From: Propionivibrio dicarboxylicus
GTDB lineage: Bacteria; Pseudomonadota; Gammaproteobacteria; Burkholderiales; Rhodocyclaceae
NCBI GenBank assembly: GCA_945902805.1
Contig: CAMDMZ010000009.1
Coordinates: forward strand, 52,334-116,333
Length of the DNA stretch: 64,000 nt
Reading direction: 5' to 3'
A program made the translations under genes and the position numbers. Every line of letters starts with the position of its first letter. The stretch's first letter is position 1. This document shows, in pieces, positions 1 through 7,676 of this stretch. Below the pieces are notes generated by a model, which did not search any database, had not been told where the DNA came from, and was given only the letters and a program-made list of their open reading frames with translations.

Positions 1-164
1 GAATCCTTGCCGCCCGACAGGCAGACCATGACCTTGTCGCCATCCTCGATCATGTTGTAGTCGGCAATCGCTTGGCCGACATCGCGGCGCAAATGCTTGG
101 CCAGCTTGTTGGCTTCAAAAGCGACTTTTCGCGCTTGCTTGTAAGTCGGTGCGGCGATATTCAT
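1..164 (-). CDS. ttcA: tRNA 2-thiocytidine biosynthesis protein TtcA (N-terminal part, runs off the left edge)
   Basis: TtcA is the ATP-pyrophosphatase that thiolates cytidine 32 of certain tRNAs. Only the first 54 codons are present. The visible protein begins [10 protein letters not shown] and ends at the window edge with the PP-loop SGGKDS, the ATP-binding signature of this family. Its ATG (162-164) overlaps the TGA of the pteridine reductase gene (161-163) as ATGA, so it is the third gene of a coupled tcdA-reductase-ttcA run. Codons 3-8 contain a degenerate match to the dispersed 25-bp repeat (about 142-158, one base deleted), which may be chance. The catalytic cysteines lie outside the window. 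Confidence 0.9.
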   Translation of the reverse strand, partial: MNIAAPTYKQARKVAFEANKLAKHLRRDVGQAIADYNMIEDGDKVMVCLSGGKD

Positions 165-901
165 AGATGAGCCGTGCGTCCGCCATCGACATTGATGACC
201 TGGCCAGTAATGTAAGGGGCGTCGAAGACGAGAAATTTGACGGTGCGAGCGATATCGGCCGGCGAGCCGACGCGCTTCAGCAGCGTGTGCTCGATGATCG
301 CGCTCTGCTCGGCGGGCGGAAAATCGCTGTCGTTTTCCGGCCACTGGATCGCGCCAGGAGCGACGGCATTGACGCGTACCGCAGGCGCCAATTCAATCGC
401 CAGCGCACGGGTGAGATTGAGCAGACCACCCTTCGCCGCGCAATACACCGGGTAGCCCTTGAGCGGACGCTCGGCGTGAATGTCGGTGATATTGACGATG
501 CAGCCCTGCGTTGCCGTCAAATGCGGCGCCGCCGCCTGGGCCAGAAACAGCGGCGCCTTGAGGTTGGAGCCGAGCAGATCGTCCCAAACCGCCGTGTCGA
601 CAGCACCGACTTTTGTCGGGTAGAAGGACGACGCGTTATTGATCAAGCCATCTAGGCGACCAAAGTGGCGGATCACGGCATCGACCAGTGTCGACAGCGC
701 GTCGACGTCGAGCAGATCGGCGGAGAAGGCGGCAGCAGAATCGGGGCGTTGGGCATTGAGCGCGGCCACCAGAGTCTCGGCATCACGCGCCGAGGCGCGG
801 TAATGAATGGCGACGCGGGCACCCGCTGCATGCAGGGTTCGCGCGATTTCGGCGCCCACCCGACGGGCGGCACCGGTAACAAGAATGACCGGAGAATTCA
901 T
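161..901 (-). CDS. Pteridine reductase (FolM/PTR1-like short-chain dehydrogenase)
   Basis: A 246-aa short-chain dehydrogenase that probably reduces dihydropterins or dihydrofolate with NADPH. The Rossmann entry is TGAARRVG (residues 8-15); the TGxxxR form of the glycine motif is typical of pteridine reductases. NNASSFYP follows, then the YxxxK pair in YCAAKGG and a C-terminal VINVDGG. I start it at 901 ([10 protein letters not shown]) because longer starts run into tcdA; the ATG overlaps the tcdA stop by 4 bp and its stop overlaps the ttcA start. Residues reading KVGAVDTA coincide with a two-mismatch copy of the dispersed 25-bp repeat. Dihydromonapterin reductase is the closest alternative assignment. 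Confidence 0.85.
   Translation of the reverse strand: MNSPVILVTGAARRVGAEIARTLHAAGARVAIHYRASARDAETLVAALNAQRPDSAAAFSADLLDVDALSTLVDAVIRHFGRLDGLINNASSFYPTKVGAVDTAVWDDLLGSNLKAPLFLAQAAAPHLTATQGCIVNITDIHAERPLKGYPVYCAAKGGLLNLTRALAIELAPAVRVNAVAPGAIQWPENDSDFPPAEQSAIIEHTLLKRVGSPADIARTVKFLVFDAPYITGQVINVDGGRTAHL
591..614 (+). repeat. Dispersed 25-bp repeat, copy 1 (in pteridine reductase)
   Basis: Matches the motif GCCGT-n5-CA-n3-CCGACTTT with GTCGA in place of CTCGC at positions 6-10, and has four Ts. The host gene is on the minus strand, so it is translated as KVGAVDTA. With two mismatches this is one of the weaker copies. Confidence 0.55.
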
Positions 902-1671
902 GGAGCGCGCAGTATACCGGCGAGCACTCGGGCAGCGGCGGCAAAGCCGAACGCGGCAGTCACCGCGACGGACGAACCGTAACCGGCACAGGCGAGTCCC
1001 GCCGCGCCATCCACCGGCAACGCGCATGTATCGCTGCTCGCAGGACGCAGAATGGGTTCCTGGGAAAACACGCACTCGACGCCGAATTTCTTTTTCGGAT
1101 CACGGCTGAATCCGTATTCCTTGCGCAAACGCGCACGCACCTTGGACGCCAGCGCATCCTGCACCGTGCGCGCGAGGTCGATCACCTCGGTCCGGGTTGG
1201 GTCCATGCGTCCGCCGGCACCCCCCGTGGTAACAATGCGGATACCGGCACGGCAACAGTAGGCGATCAGGGCCGCCTTGGCGCGCACGTTGTCGATCGCA
1301 TCGATGACGGCATCGCATGCCGGCAGCAGCGTGGCGATGTTTTCTTCGTCGATGAACTCCTCAACACAATTCACCGTGCAGCGCGGATTGATCGCCGCGA
1401 TCCGCTCGCGCATGGCGACGACTTTGGCTGCGCCGAGCGTGCTTTCGAGGGCGTGTATCTGCCGGTTCATGTTGGACTCAGCGACGTGATCCAGATCGAT
1501 CAGCGTCAGTTGACCAATACCGGACCGTGCCAGCGCTTCGACCGCCCAGGAACCGACACCGCCGATGCCGATGGCCACCACATGCGCCGCCGCCGCGCGG
1601 GCGAGCGCACCCGGCCCGTAGAGCCGGTCGATGCCGCCAAAGCGACGCGTGAAATCGGGATCATCATCCAT
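898..1671 (-). CDS. tcdA: tRNA threonylcarbamoyladenosine dehydratase TcdA (ThiF/E1-like)
   Basis: TcdA (CsdL) uses ATP to cyclise t6A37 of ANN-decoding tRNAs to ct6A. The 257-aa protein begins MDDDPDFTRRFGG, followed by the nucleotide-binding GIGGVGSWAVEALARSG (about residues 33-49), the acidic LIDLDHV and NMNRQ segment of E1-like adenylating enzymes, and DAIDNV, all typical of the TcdA group and close to its usual length of about 268 aa. The start at 1671 was preferred to upstream ATGs because family alignments begin just before the RFGG block. It heads a minus-strand run of tRNA-related genes (reductase, ttcA) joined by ATGA overlaps. Confidence 0.92.
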   Translation of the reverse strand: MDDDPDFTRRFGGIDRLYGPGALARAAAAHVVAIGIGGVGSWAVEALARSGIGQLTLIDLDHVAESNMNRQIHALESTLGAAKVVAMRERIAAINPRCTVNCVEEFIDEENIATLLPACDAVIDAIDNVRAKAALIAYCCRAGIRIVTTGGAGGRMDPTRTEVIDLARTVQDALASKVRARLRKEYGFSRDPKKKFGVECVFSQEPILRPASSDTCALPVDGAAGLACAGYGSSVAVTAAFGFAAAARVLAGILRAP

Positions 1672-1687
1672 GGCGCGGGATGATAGC

Positions 1688-1712
1688 GCCGTCCTGCCAA
1701 CACCGACTTTTT
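1688..1712 (+). repeat. Dispersed 25-bp repeat, copy 2 (intergenic)
   Basis: Lies in the divergent gap between tcdA (start 1671) and ppk2 (start 1757). Variable block is CCTGC; CAACA replaces CAGCA; ends CCGAC plus five Ts. Confidence 0.8.
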
Positions 1713-1756
1713 CCCTTATTCTGTGGGCCATCACAACAAAAGCCAAGGAGATGGAC

Positions 1757-2899
1757 ATGGTCACCCGGACTGCGAAGGCGTCGACAATTGCTACCGCCAA
1801 ACCCGCACTGAAGAAACCGCGCCGCACCAGCGCCGGCGACGTCGACCCGGCGATCAGTGAAAAGGGCATCGAAGGCTATAAGGTCAAAGATAGGCTGAGC
1901 GCCGCGCGCGATTCCAAGGAAGCCGCCGTGCGCGACATCATCTCGCATGCCACGCCGGGCAGCGGTCCCAAGCTAGCGAAGGCGCTCACAGCAATGTTCG
2001 AGGGGGCTTCGCCGGACGATGTCGCGGCTTTGAAGGATGCGCTACTGCAAAAAGAGGACGCCGCTGCCAGCCATCCCGACGACGAACTCTCTCCGGACTG
2101 GCGTGTCGGCGGTTACCCGTACCGCCACCTGATGTCACGCAAGACGTATGAAAAGCAAAAATACCATCTGCAGGTCGAGTTGCTCAAACTGCAGGCCTGG
2201 GTCAAGGAAACCGGCCAGAAAGTGGTGATCCTGTTCGAGGGCCGCGACGCCGCCGGCAAGGGTGGCACCATCAAGCGCTGCATGGAACACCTGAACCCGC
2301 GCGGCGCCCACGTCGTCGCTCTGGAAAAGCCGTCCGAAACCGAGCGCGGCCAATGGTACTTCCAGCGCTACGTGCAGCATTTGCCGACCGCCGGCGAAAT
2401 CGCGCTGTTCGACCGCTCCTGGTACAACCGCGCCGGCGTTGAACGCGTGATGGGTTTCTGCAACGACACCGAGTACAACGAATTCATGCGCCAGACGCCA
2501 GAATTCGAGCGCACCCTGGCACGCAGCGGCGTGCATATCATCAAGTTCTGGTTCTCGGTCTCGCGCAAGGAACAGCGACGCCGATTCAAGGAACGCGAAA
2601 CGCATCCGCTCAAGCAATGGAAGCTGTCGCCGATCGACCTCGCCTCGCTCGACAAGTGGGACGAATACACCAAGGCCAAGGAAGCGATGTTCTTCTACAC
2701 CGACACCGCCGACGCACCGTGGACGGTCATCAAGTCCGACTGCAAGAAACGCGCGCGTCTCAATGCCCTGCGCTACATCCTGCACAAGCTGCCCTACACC
2801 AACAAGGATCCGCACCAGATCGGCACGCTCGATCCGCTGCTGGTTGGCCGCGCCCACGTAGTCTACGAGCGTGGCGAAAAGGAAACCGCCGTATTGTGA
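1757..2899 (+). CDS. ppk2: Polyphosphate kinase 2 (PPK2 family)
   Basis: PPK2 enzymes transfer phosphate between polyphosphate and nucleoside diphosphates or monophosphates. The 380-aa protein has a Walker A segment FEGRDAAGKGG (Lys168), then a lid region with NPRG and WYFQRY, and a Walker B segment FDRSWYNR (Asp219), all canonical for the family. The first 110 residues are an extra, Ala/Lys-rich, charged extension that is not part of the catalytic core; many single-domain class I PPK2 proteins are near 300 aa. The start at 1757 is chosen because AAGGAG lies 6 nt upstream; the ATG at 1751 abuts that Shine-Dalgarno. The next gene follows after 16 bp. Substrate class (ADP, GDP or NMP) cannot be settled by eye. 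Confidence 0.93.
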   Translation: MVTRTAKASTIATAKPALKKPRRTSAGDVDPAISEKGIEGYKVKDRLSAARDSKEAAVRDIISHATPGSGPKLAKALTAMFEGASPDDVAALKDALLQKEDAAASHPDDELSPDWRVGGYPYRHLMSRKTYEKQKYHLQVELLKLQAWVKETGQKVVILFEGRDAAGKGGTIKRCMEHLNPRGAHVVALEKPSETERGQWYFQRYVQHLPTAGEIALFDRSWYNRAGVERVMGFCNDTEYNEFMRQTPEFERTLARSGVHIIKFWFSVSRKEQRRRFKERETHPLKQWKLSPIDLASLDKWDEYTKAKEAMFFYTDTADAPWTVIKSDCKKRARLNALRYILHKLPYTNKDPHQIGTLDPLLVGRAHVVYERGEKETAVL

Positions 2900-2915
2900 G
2901 CGGCGCGAAACGCTG

Positions 2916-3575
2916 ATGTACCTGCCTTCGCACTTCGCCGAGGAGCGCCTGGACCTACTGCACGAAGCGATTCGTGCCCATCCGTTTGCGACCCTGATTA
3001 CCCAGGGCGCAAGCGGTGTTGCGGCGGATCATCTGCCATTTCTGCTGCAACCCTTGTCTGGAGCGCTGGGGACGCTGCAAGGACATCTGGCGCGCGCCAA
3101 TCCGGCATGGTTGGCTGCGTCCGATGTAGCCACCAATGTCCTGGTCATTTTTCATGGTCCGCAAGCTTATGTCAGCCCGTCGTGGTATCCGACCAAACAG
3201 GAACACGGCAAGGTCGTGCCGACCTGGAATTATCAAGTGATCCATGCCCGCGGACAGTTGCGCGTGATCGACGATCCAGATTGGAAGCGCGCGCTGCTCG
3301 ATGGGCTCACCCGTGAGCATGAGGCGGCGTTCCCCGAACCGTGGCAAGTCGCCGATGCACCATCGCAATACATCGATCGCCTGCTGACGGCCATCGTCGG
3401 TATCGAGATTGAGATCACTGACCTGGAAGGCAAATTCAAGCTCAGCCAGAATCAACCGGAAGTGAATCGCGCTGGAGTCATCGCTGGACTCGGCGAGCGG
3501 AACGAGCGAAACGCACAGGAACTTGCGGCGCTGATGACCCAACGGGAGTGCAGGAAAGATTGCGATGCGGGCTGA
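2916..3575 (+). CDS. FMN-binding negative transcriptional regulator, PaiB family
   Basis: A 219-aa protein of the PaiB/FMN-binding split-barrel family. It opens with MYLPSHF, the usual PaiB N-terminus, and carries AYVSPSWYPTK and VPTWNYQVIHARG, the most conserved blocks of the family. PaiB in Bacillus is described as a repressor of sporulation and protease genes; in proteobacteria the role is not established and a flavin- or heme-dependent enzyme activity is possible. It follows ppk2 by 16 bp and its last 11 bp overlap the methyltransferase gene, so the three form a likely operon. Confidence 0.85.
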   Translation: MYLPSHFAEERLDLLHEAIRAHPFATLITQGASGVAADHLPFLLQPLSGALGTLQGHLARANPAWLAASDVATNVLVIFHGPQAYVSPSWYPTKQEHGKVVPTWNYQVIHARGQLRVIDDPDWKRALLDGLTREHEAAFPEPWQVADAPSQYIDRLLTAIVGIEIEITDLEGKFKLSQNQPEVNRAGVIAGLGERNERNAQELAALMTQRECRKDCDAG

Positions 3576-4734
3576 ACTGCCGCCGCCCTCGCCCGATGCC
3601 GCAACGGCAAGCCAGGCACTGACCAAAATCATCGCCGCCGAAATCGAGGCTGGCGGCGGCTGGATGAGTTTTGCCCGTTACATGGAGTTGGCACTATATG
3701 CGCCGGGGCTGGGCTACTACAGCGGCGGCTCGCACAAGTTTGGCGCCGAGGGCGACTTCCTCACCGCACCGGAACTCACCCCCTTGTTCGGCCAGGCATT
3801 GGCGCGGCAGATCGCACAAATTTTGCACGCGTCGGCACCCTTGGTGATCGAAGCCGGCGCCGGCAGTGGCCGCCTGGCGGCCGATCTCCTGCCGGCCCTC
3901 GATGCACTTGGCGCCCTGCCTGAGCGCTACTGCATCCTTGAGCTTTCCGGCGAACTACACGCCCGCCAACAGGCAATGCTCGCCGAGCATGCGCCTGACT
4001 ACCTCGCGCGCGTCGAATGGCTGGACGAACTGCCCGAAAAATTTTCCGGCTGCCTGATCGGCAATGAAGTGCTCGATGCGATGCCAACGCATGCGGTGCG
4101 CTGGACTGAGGCGGGGGTCGACGAAGGCGGCGTCATACTCGACAACGAGCGTCTGGCATGGGGCAACCGCCCAGCCGGCGCGACGTTACGTACGGCGGCC
4201 GGATCGTTGTCGGTAGTGGCTCCCTATCGCGGTGAAATCAGCCTCACCGTTCGCGCCTGGGTCGGGGAACTCGCACGTCGCCTCGACAAAGGTGCCTTGC
4301 TCTTGCTCGACTACGGCCTGCCGCGCCGAGAACTGTATCTGCCGCAGCGCGATGGCGGCACCGTGCGTTGCCATTATCGCCATCGTGCGCACGACGATCC
4401 TTTCTGGTATCCCGGTCTTTCGGATATCACCTCTCACGTGGATTTCACCGCTGTCGCCGAGACCGGCTTCGATGCCGGTTTGGAAGTCTTGGGCTACACC
4501 GCGCAAGCCAATTTCCTAATCAATTGCGGTATCGGCGAACTGCTGCTCGAAAAAGTCGGCGCTGGCGGGACGGCGGCCGGGGCCGGGCTGAAGGCCCAAG
4601 GTGCGGTCAATATCCTTCTGTCGCCCAACGAAATGGGCGAATTGTTCAAAGTAATCGCCATGGGGCGCGGCCTGAGCTCTGATGTGCTGCCGCTGATCGG
4701 ATTCAAGCGCGGCGACCGAACGCACGCGCTGTAA
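3565..4734 (+). CDS. SAM-dependent methyltransferase, MidA/NDUFAF7 family
   Basis: A 389-aa class I methyltransferase (COG1565). Conserved family blocks are visible in order: FARYMELALYAPGLGYYSGG, FGAEGDFLTAPE, LVIEAGAGSGRLAADLL (SAM-binding glycine motif), IGNEVLDAMP and LLLLDYGLP. The mitochondrial relative NDUFAF7 methylates an arginine of a complex I subunit; the bacterial substrate is unknown. It starts 11 bp inside the paiB-like gene. Near the C-terminus the peptide KVGAGGTA is encoded by a reverse copy of the dispersed 25-bp repeat (4550-4574), so this protein contains a segment that is not conserved by descent. Confidence 0.88.
   Translation: MRAELPPPSPDAATASQALTKIIAAEIEAGGGWMSFARYMELALYAPGLGYYSGGSHKFGAEGDFLTAPELTPLFGQALARQIAQILHASAPLVIEAGAGSGRLAADLLPALDALGALPERYCILELSGELHARQQAMLAEHAPDYLARVEWLDELPEKFSGCLIGNEVLDAMPTHAVRWTEAGVDEGGVILDNERLAWGNRPAGATLRTAAGSLSVVAPYRGEISLTVRAWVGELARRLDKGALLLLDYGLPRRELYLPQRDGGTVRCHYRHRAHDDPFWYPGLSDITSHVDFTAVAETGFDAGLEVLGYTAQANFLINCGIGELLLEKVGAGGTAAGAGLKAQGAVNILLSPNEMGELFKVIAMGRGLSSDVLPLIGFKRGDRTHAL
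4550..4574 (-). repeat. Dispersed 25-bp repeat, copy 3 (in MidA-like gene)
   Basis: Perfect at all invariant positions; CCCGC at 6-10 and CAGCG at 11-15, five Ts. Antisense to its plus-strand host gene and translated as KVGAGGTA. Confidence 0.9.
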
Positions 4735-4760
4735 ATCGCCGTGGCAGCTTGTGGCCAGCC

Positions 4761-7676
4761 TTAGCGGGCGTCGCGCAGCTTGAATATCGGCTGCTCGGCC
4801 AACGTTCCGGGAGCAATCAGTTGCGGTGTCTGTGGCCCCGCCTCCTTGTCCCGATTCTTTTCCATGATCAAGCGCGCTGCGTCGAACAGTTCACGTTGCG
4901 AAAGCATGCCATCGCGATCAGTATCCGATTCGCGCGCCATGGCAGAAAGCAGCGAGTAGGTGAACAATCCATGCTTCCCTTCGTCATGCTCCTGCGATTT
5001 CTCGTCACTCTTCGATGCCAGCATCAAAGAAAACAGTGACGCCGCCGAGCGCTTAAGCAGGGAATGCGACTCGAACTTGCCCTCGATGCCGCGCGCATGG
5101 CAGGTGTCGACAATCAGGAGCCGACGACCCGCCGTATTCCTGAGGCTATCGAAAAAGGTCGACCACGAAATCAGGTTTTCGGGCTCGGTACCCTTTGCCA
5201 GGCGCGAAAGATCCATCGCCTTGACATCGCGCGGGACAAAATAATAGTTGCCGGCTTTGTCGCTGACGCCGTGGGAAGCCAGGAAAATGATCGCTGTATC
5301 GGCGGCTTCGGCCTGCTGAACGAAATCAAGCGCATCCATGATTACTTTCTTGCCCGGCTTCTCTCCCGTGTTGTCGCTAATCACGCGGATGAAGGCTTGC
5401 TTGAAGAACGGCGTGGCATTAGTGAGCAGGGTATTTGACATGACTTCGGCATCATTGGCGGCATACGCCAGCGTCGTTTCCTCGGACAAAGCGGGGAAGG
5501 CGTTTACGCCGATAGCCAGGAGATACAGGTTGCCCGCGACATTGGCGATCGTCATTTCGTCGGGCAAGGCGATGTAGGTCTCGGCAACGCCCATGGAAAG
5601 ACCATTGAACGCCTCTACCCGAATATCGTTCTCGCGCTTCGATAAGGGCAGGCTGATCTGGCGCGTAAACCCGCCGGACTCGGCTTCCGAAAGATGTCGT
5701 TCACGCGCTGGAGTGACCGGTATGCCATTCACAAATACCGCGATGTCACGCGTTGCCGTCGCGCCGCGATCACCTTTGATCTGCAGCCGGACATTGGCTC
5801 GGCCAGTGACTTTGTCAATATCGTCGACGCGCAAATGTAGCCGCGGCGGAGCAATCTCGCCGATGCGCGCAATATCGTAGCGAGGTACGGCCTGCCGCGC
5901 CGTGTCATCGATTGCCGCGCGGAAACCATCATGAACGACATCCGGACGATAAAGGATGCGGTCAAACTGGACCGCACGGAGGAAATCCGGCGTCTGCTCC
6001 TTGCCCCGATTGACGTGCCAACCAACGAAGGTGTCGCCAAATACCGACGAGATGTAGTGGCCATCAGGCAACCAGGAAATCCACTCGCGATCATTGTTGT
6101 GCTGAAAATAGGCAAACACCTCGGCGCCATCCTGCATTCGGTACCACCGTATCGTGCCGTCAGAGAGAGCCGCCAAGGCGAGCTTTCCACTTTGGCTGAC
6201 ATTAACGGCCCAGGCCACGGCCGGGAGCTTTACCGCCCACAGTTGGCGCGCCTCCTGATCGAGCAAGCGCACTGCCCATTCCGTGCCGAGCAGGACATGT
6301 TTTCGATCGGGAGCAATGGCATAACTGCGGGCCATTTCATAATCATCAAGTTGTGGTGTCTTGCCATTGATTCGCGGCGCATAGGTGTTCTTCCAGCCAG
6401 TCACTTCCAGGCCAGGTGTCAGCAGAATAGGCGGCAAAACCAGTGCCGCTGGTGGTGTGGTTGGCGCCTGATCACCGGCTCCGAGGGCTGAGAATGAACG
6501 GTTTAGCGGCAAGCCTGGCGCGGATGGATAGTGGATCAGTGCGCCGTCGGGCGAGACATGCAGCCGGCCATGTGCCTCGTTAAAATCAATAATATCGGGA
6601 CCACGAACGAGATCCACCTTGGCCGCTGGACCGAGCACGCCAAATCCGGGATCTTCGGCGGCAAACGCAATCCGATTGCCAGACATTTGCTGCAATTCAG
6701 GTATCCGATTGTTCGAGACGAGTATTGTCTGCAACGGCCCGGTCCCGCCCTCGCCCCAGCGATAGACCGGATTCTTGCCCGTGCCGCCGTAATCACCCGC
6801 AGCGTAGAGCGTCTTGCCGTCACTCGCCCACACCACGCTCAAGATCGCTTTTTGATCTTGCAACGGAAGCGATGGTGGGCTAAACAGAAAGTTGAGATTG
6901 AGGCCTGAAACCACCGACACGGCGGCCGTATCGACAAACCCAAGCGCGATCTTCGAGGCGTCAGGCGAGAAGCGAACCGAGATCGGCTTGCTGCCACCAG
7001 GAACAACACGGCGGCCAAGAATCTTGAAGTTCGAATCATAAAGACGGGTCATGCCGTCCAATGAAACAGTGGCCAGGCGGCCGGCGCGATCGAAATCCAT
7101 ATCGGTCAGTTTGTCGCGATATTGGGTATCGCGAGCGATGACTTGGCCATCTGCTATCTGAACAACATCCAGCCCGGCGCGCCCCTGCAATCCCACTGCG
7201 AGATGTTTGCCATCGGGCGACCAAGCCAAGGCGTGAATCGCATCGCGAAACCCGCCAATCCGCCGAATCAATTCGCCGCTGGTCGTGTCCAGAAGATAAA
7301 CCGATGCGGTCCCGTCCCAGTCCCAGCCGGTCCAACCACCGGCCGCAAGTGTCTTGCCATCCGGCGACAGTGCAAGACCAAACAGCTGCCCTTCATGGCC
7401 GCTGTCCATTGGCACCCGAAGTGTGGCAATCAGACGCATCTGCGGCAACTGCCAGATGCGGATGGTTTTGTCGTCACCCGCCGTAATCACCCGGTCACGT
7501 GCCGCGTCGACCACAATGCGGCGGATCAGGGTGGTGTGCATTCCCGTTTCGACCCGGAATATGGGCAAACGCGATGGCTCGCCAGCAATCACAGCCGGGA
7601 TACCGACGAGCGTCAGCAAGACCAGCAGTAGCGTTCGCCTAAGGCCGGACACGACCACTATCCAAACGGTCTTCAT
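4761..7676 (-). CDS. Exported WD40-repeat caspase-like (C14) peptidase
   Basis: A 971-aa modular protein. Residues 1-32 form a Sec-type signal peptide (MKTVWIVVV...GIPAVIAG), so it probably acts in or beyond the periplasm. Residues about 35-340 hold beta-propeller repeats (ITAGDDKTIRIWQL, LALSPDGKTLAAGG, LAWSPDGKHLAVG). A beta-sandwich-like stretch with VFVNGIPV and VEAFNGLS precedes a C-terminal caspase fold. The dyad is visible as His802 in FLASHGVSD and Cys859 in VDTCHARG. Residues 918-929 (DTDRDGMLSQRE) form a canonical EF-hand loop. The ATG at 7676 was chosen because it gives the signal peptide; it lies 38 bp inside the 3' end of tpsA, so the gene is coupled to the two-partner secretion genes. 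Substrate specificity is unknown; bacterial caspase homologues often cleave after basic residues. Confidence 0.88.
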   Translation of the reverse strand: MKTVWIVVVSGLRRTLLLVLLTLVGIPAVIAGEPSRLPIFRVETGMHTTLIRRIVVDAARDRVITAGDDKTIRIWQLPQMRLIATLRVPMDSGHEGQLFGLALSPDGKTLAAGGWTGWDWDGTASVYLLDTTSGELIRRIGGFRDAIHALAWSPDGKHLAVGLQGRAGLDVVQIADGQVIARDTQYRDKLTDMDFDRAGRLATVSLDGMTRLYDSNFKILGRRVVPGGSKPISVRFSPDASKIALGFVDTAAVSVVSGLNLNFLFSPPSLPLQDQKAILSVVWASDGKTLYAAGDYGGTGKNPVYRWGEGGTGPLQTILVSNNRIPELQQMSGNRIAFAAEDPGFGVLGPAAKVDLVRGPDIIDFNEAHGRLHVSPDGALIHYPSAPGLPLNRSFSALGAGDQAPTTPPAALVLPPILLTPGLEVTGWKNTYAPRINGKTPQLDDYEMARSYAIAPDRKHVLLGTEWAVRLLDQEARQLWAVKLPAVAWAVNVSQSGKLALAALSDGTIRWYRMQDGAEVFAYFQHNNDREWISWLPDGHYISSVFGDTFVGWHVNRGKEQTPDFLRAVQFDRILYRPDVVHDGFRAAIDDTARQAVPRYDIARIGEIAPPRLHLRVDDIDKVTGRANVRLQIKGDRGATATRDIAVFVNGIPVTPARERHLSEAESGGFTRQISLPLSKRENDIRVEAFNGLSMGVAETYIALPDEMTIANVAGNLYLLAIGVNAFPALSEETTLAYAANDAEVMSNTLLTNATPFFKQAFIRVISDNTGEKPGKKVIMDALDFVQQAEAADTAIIFLASHGVSDKAGNYYFVPRDVKAMDLSRLAKGTEPENLISWSTFFDSLRNTAGRRLLIVDTCHARGIEGKFESHSLLKRSAASLFSLMLASKSDEKSQEHDEGKHGLFTYSLLSAMARESDTDRDGMLSQRELFDAARLIMEKNRDKEAGPQTPQLIAPGTLAEQPIFKLRDAR

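Noticed and set aside
142..158. Possible degenerate repeat copy in the ttcA N-terminus
   Set aside because: Only about 15 matching bases with one deletion; kept as a comment, not as a copy.
2135..2857. 240-codon open frame antisense to ppk2
   Set aside because: It is an exact shadow of the strongly conserved PPK2 core, has no Shine-Dalgarno and looks like no protein family.
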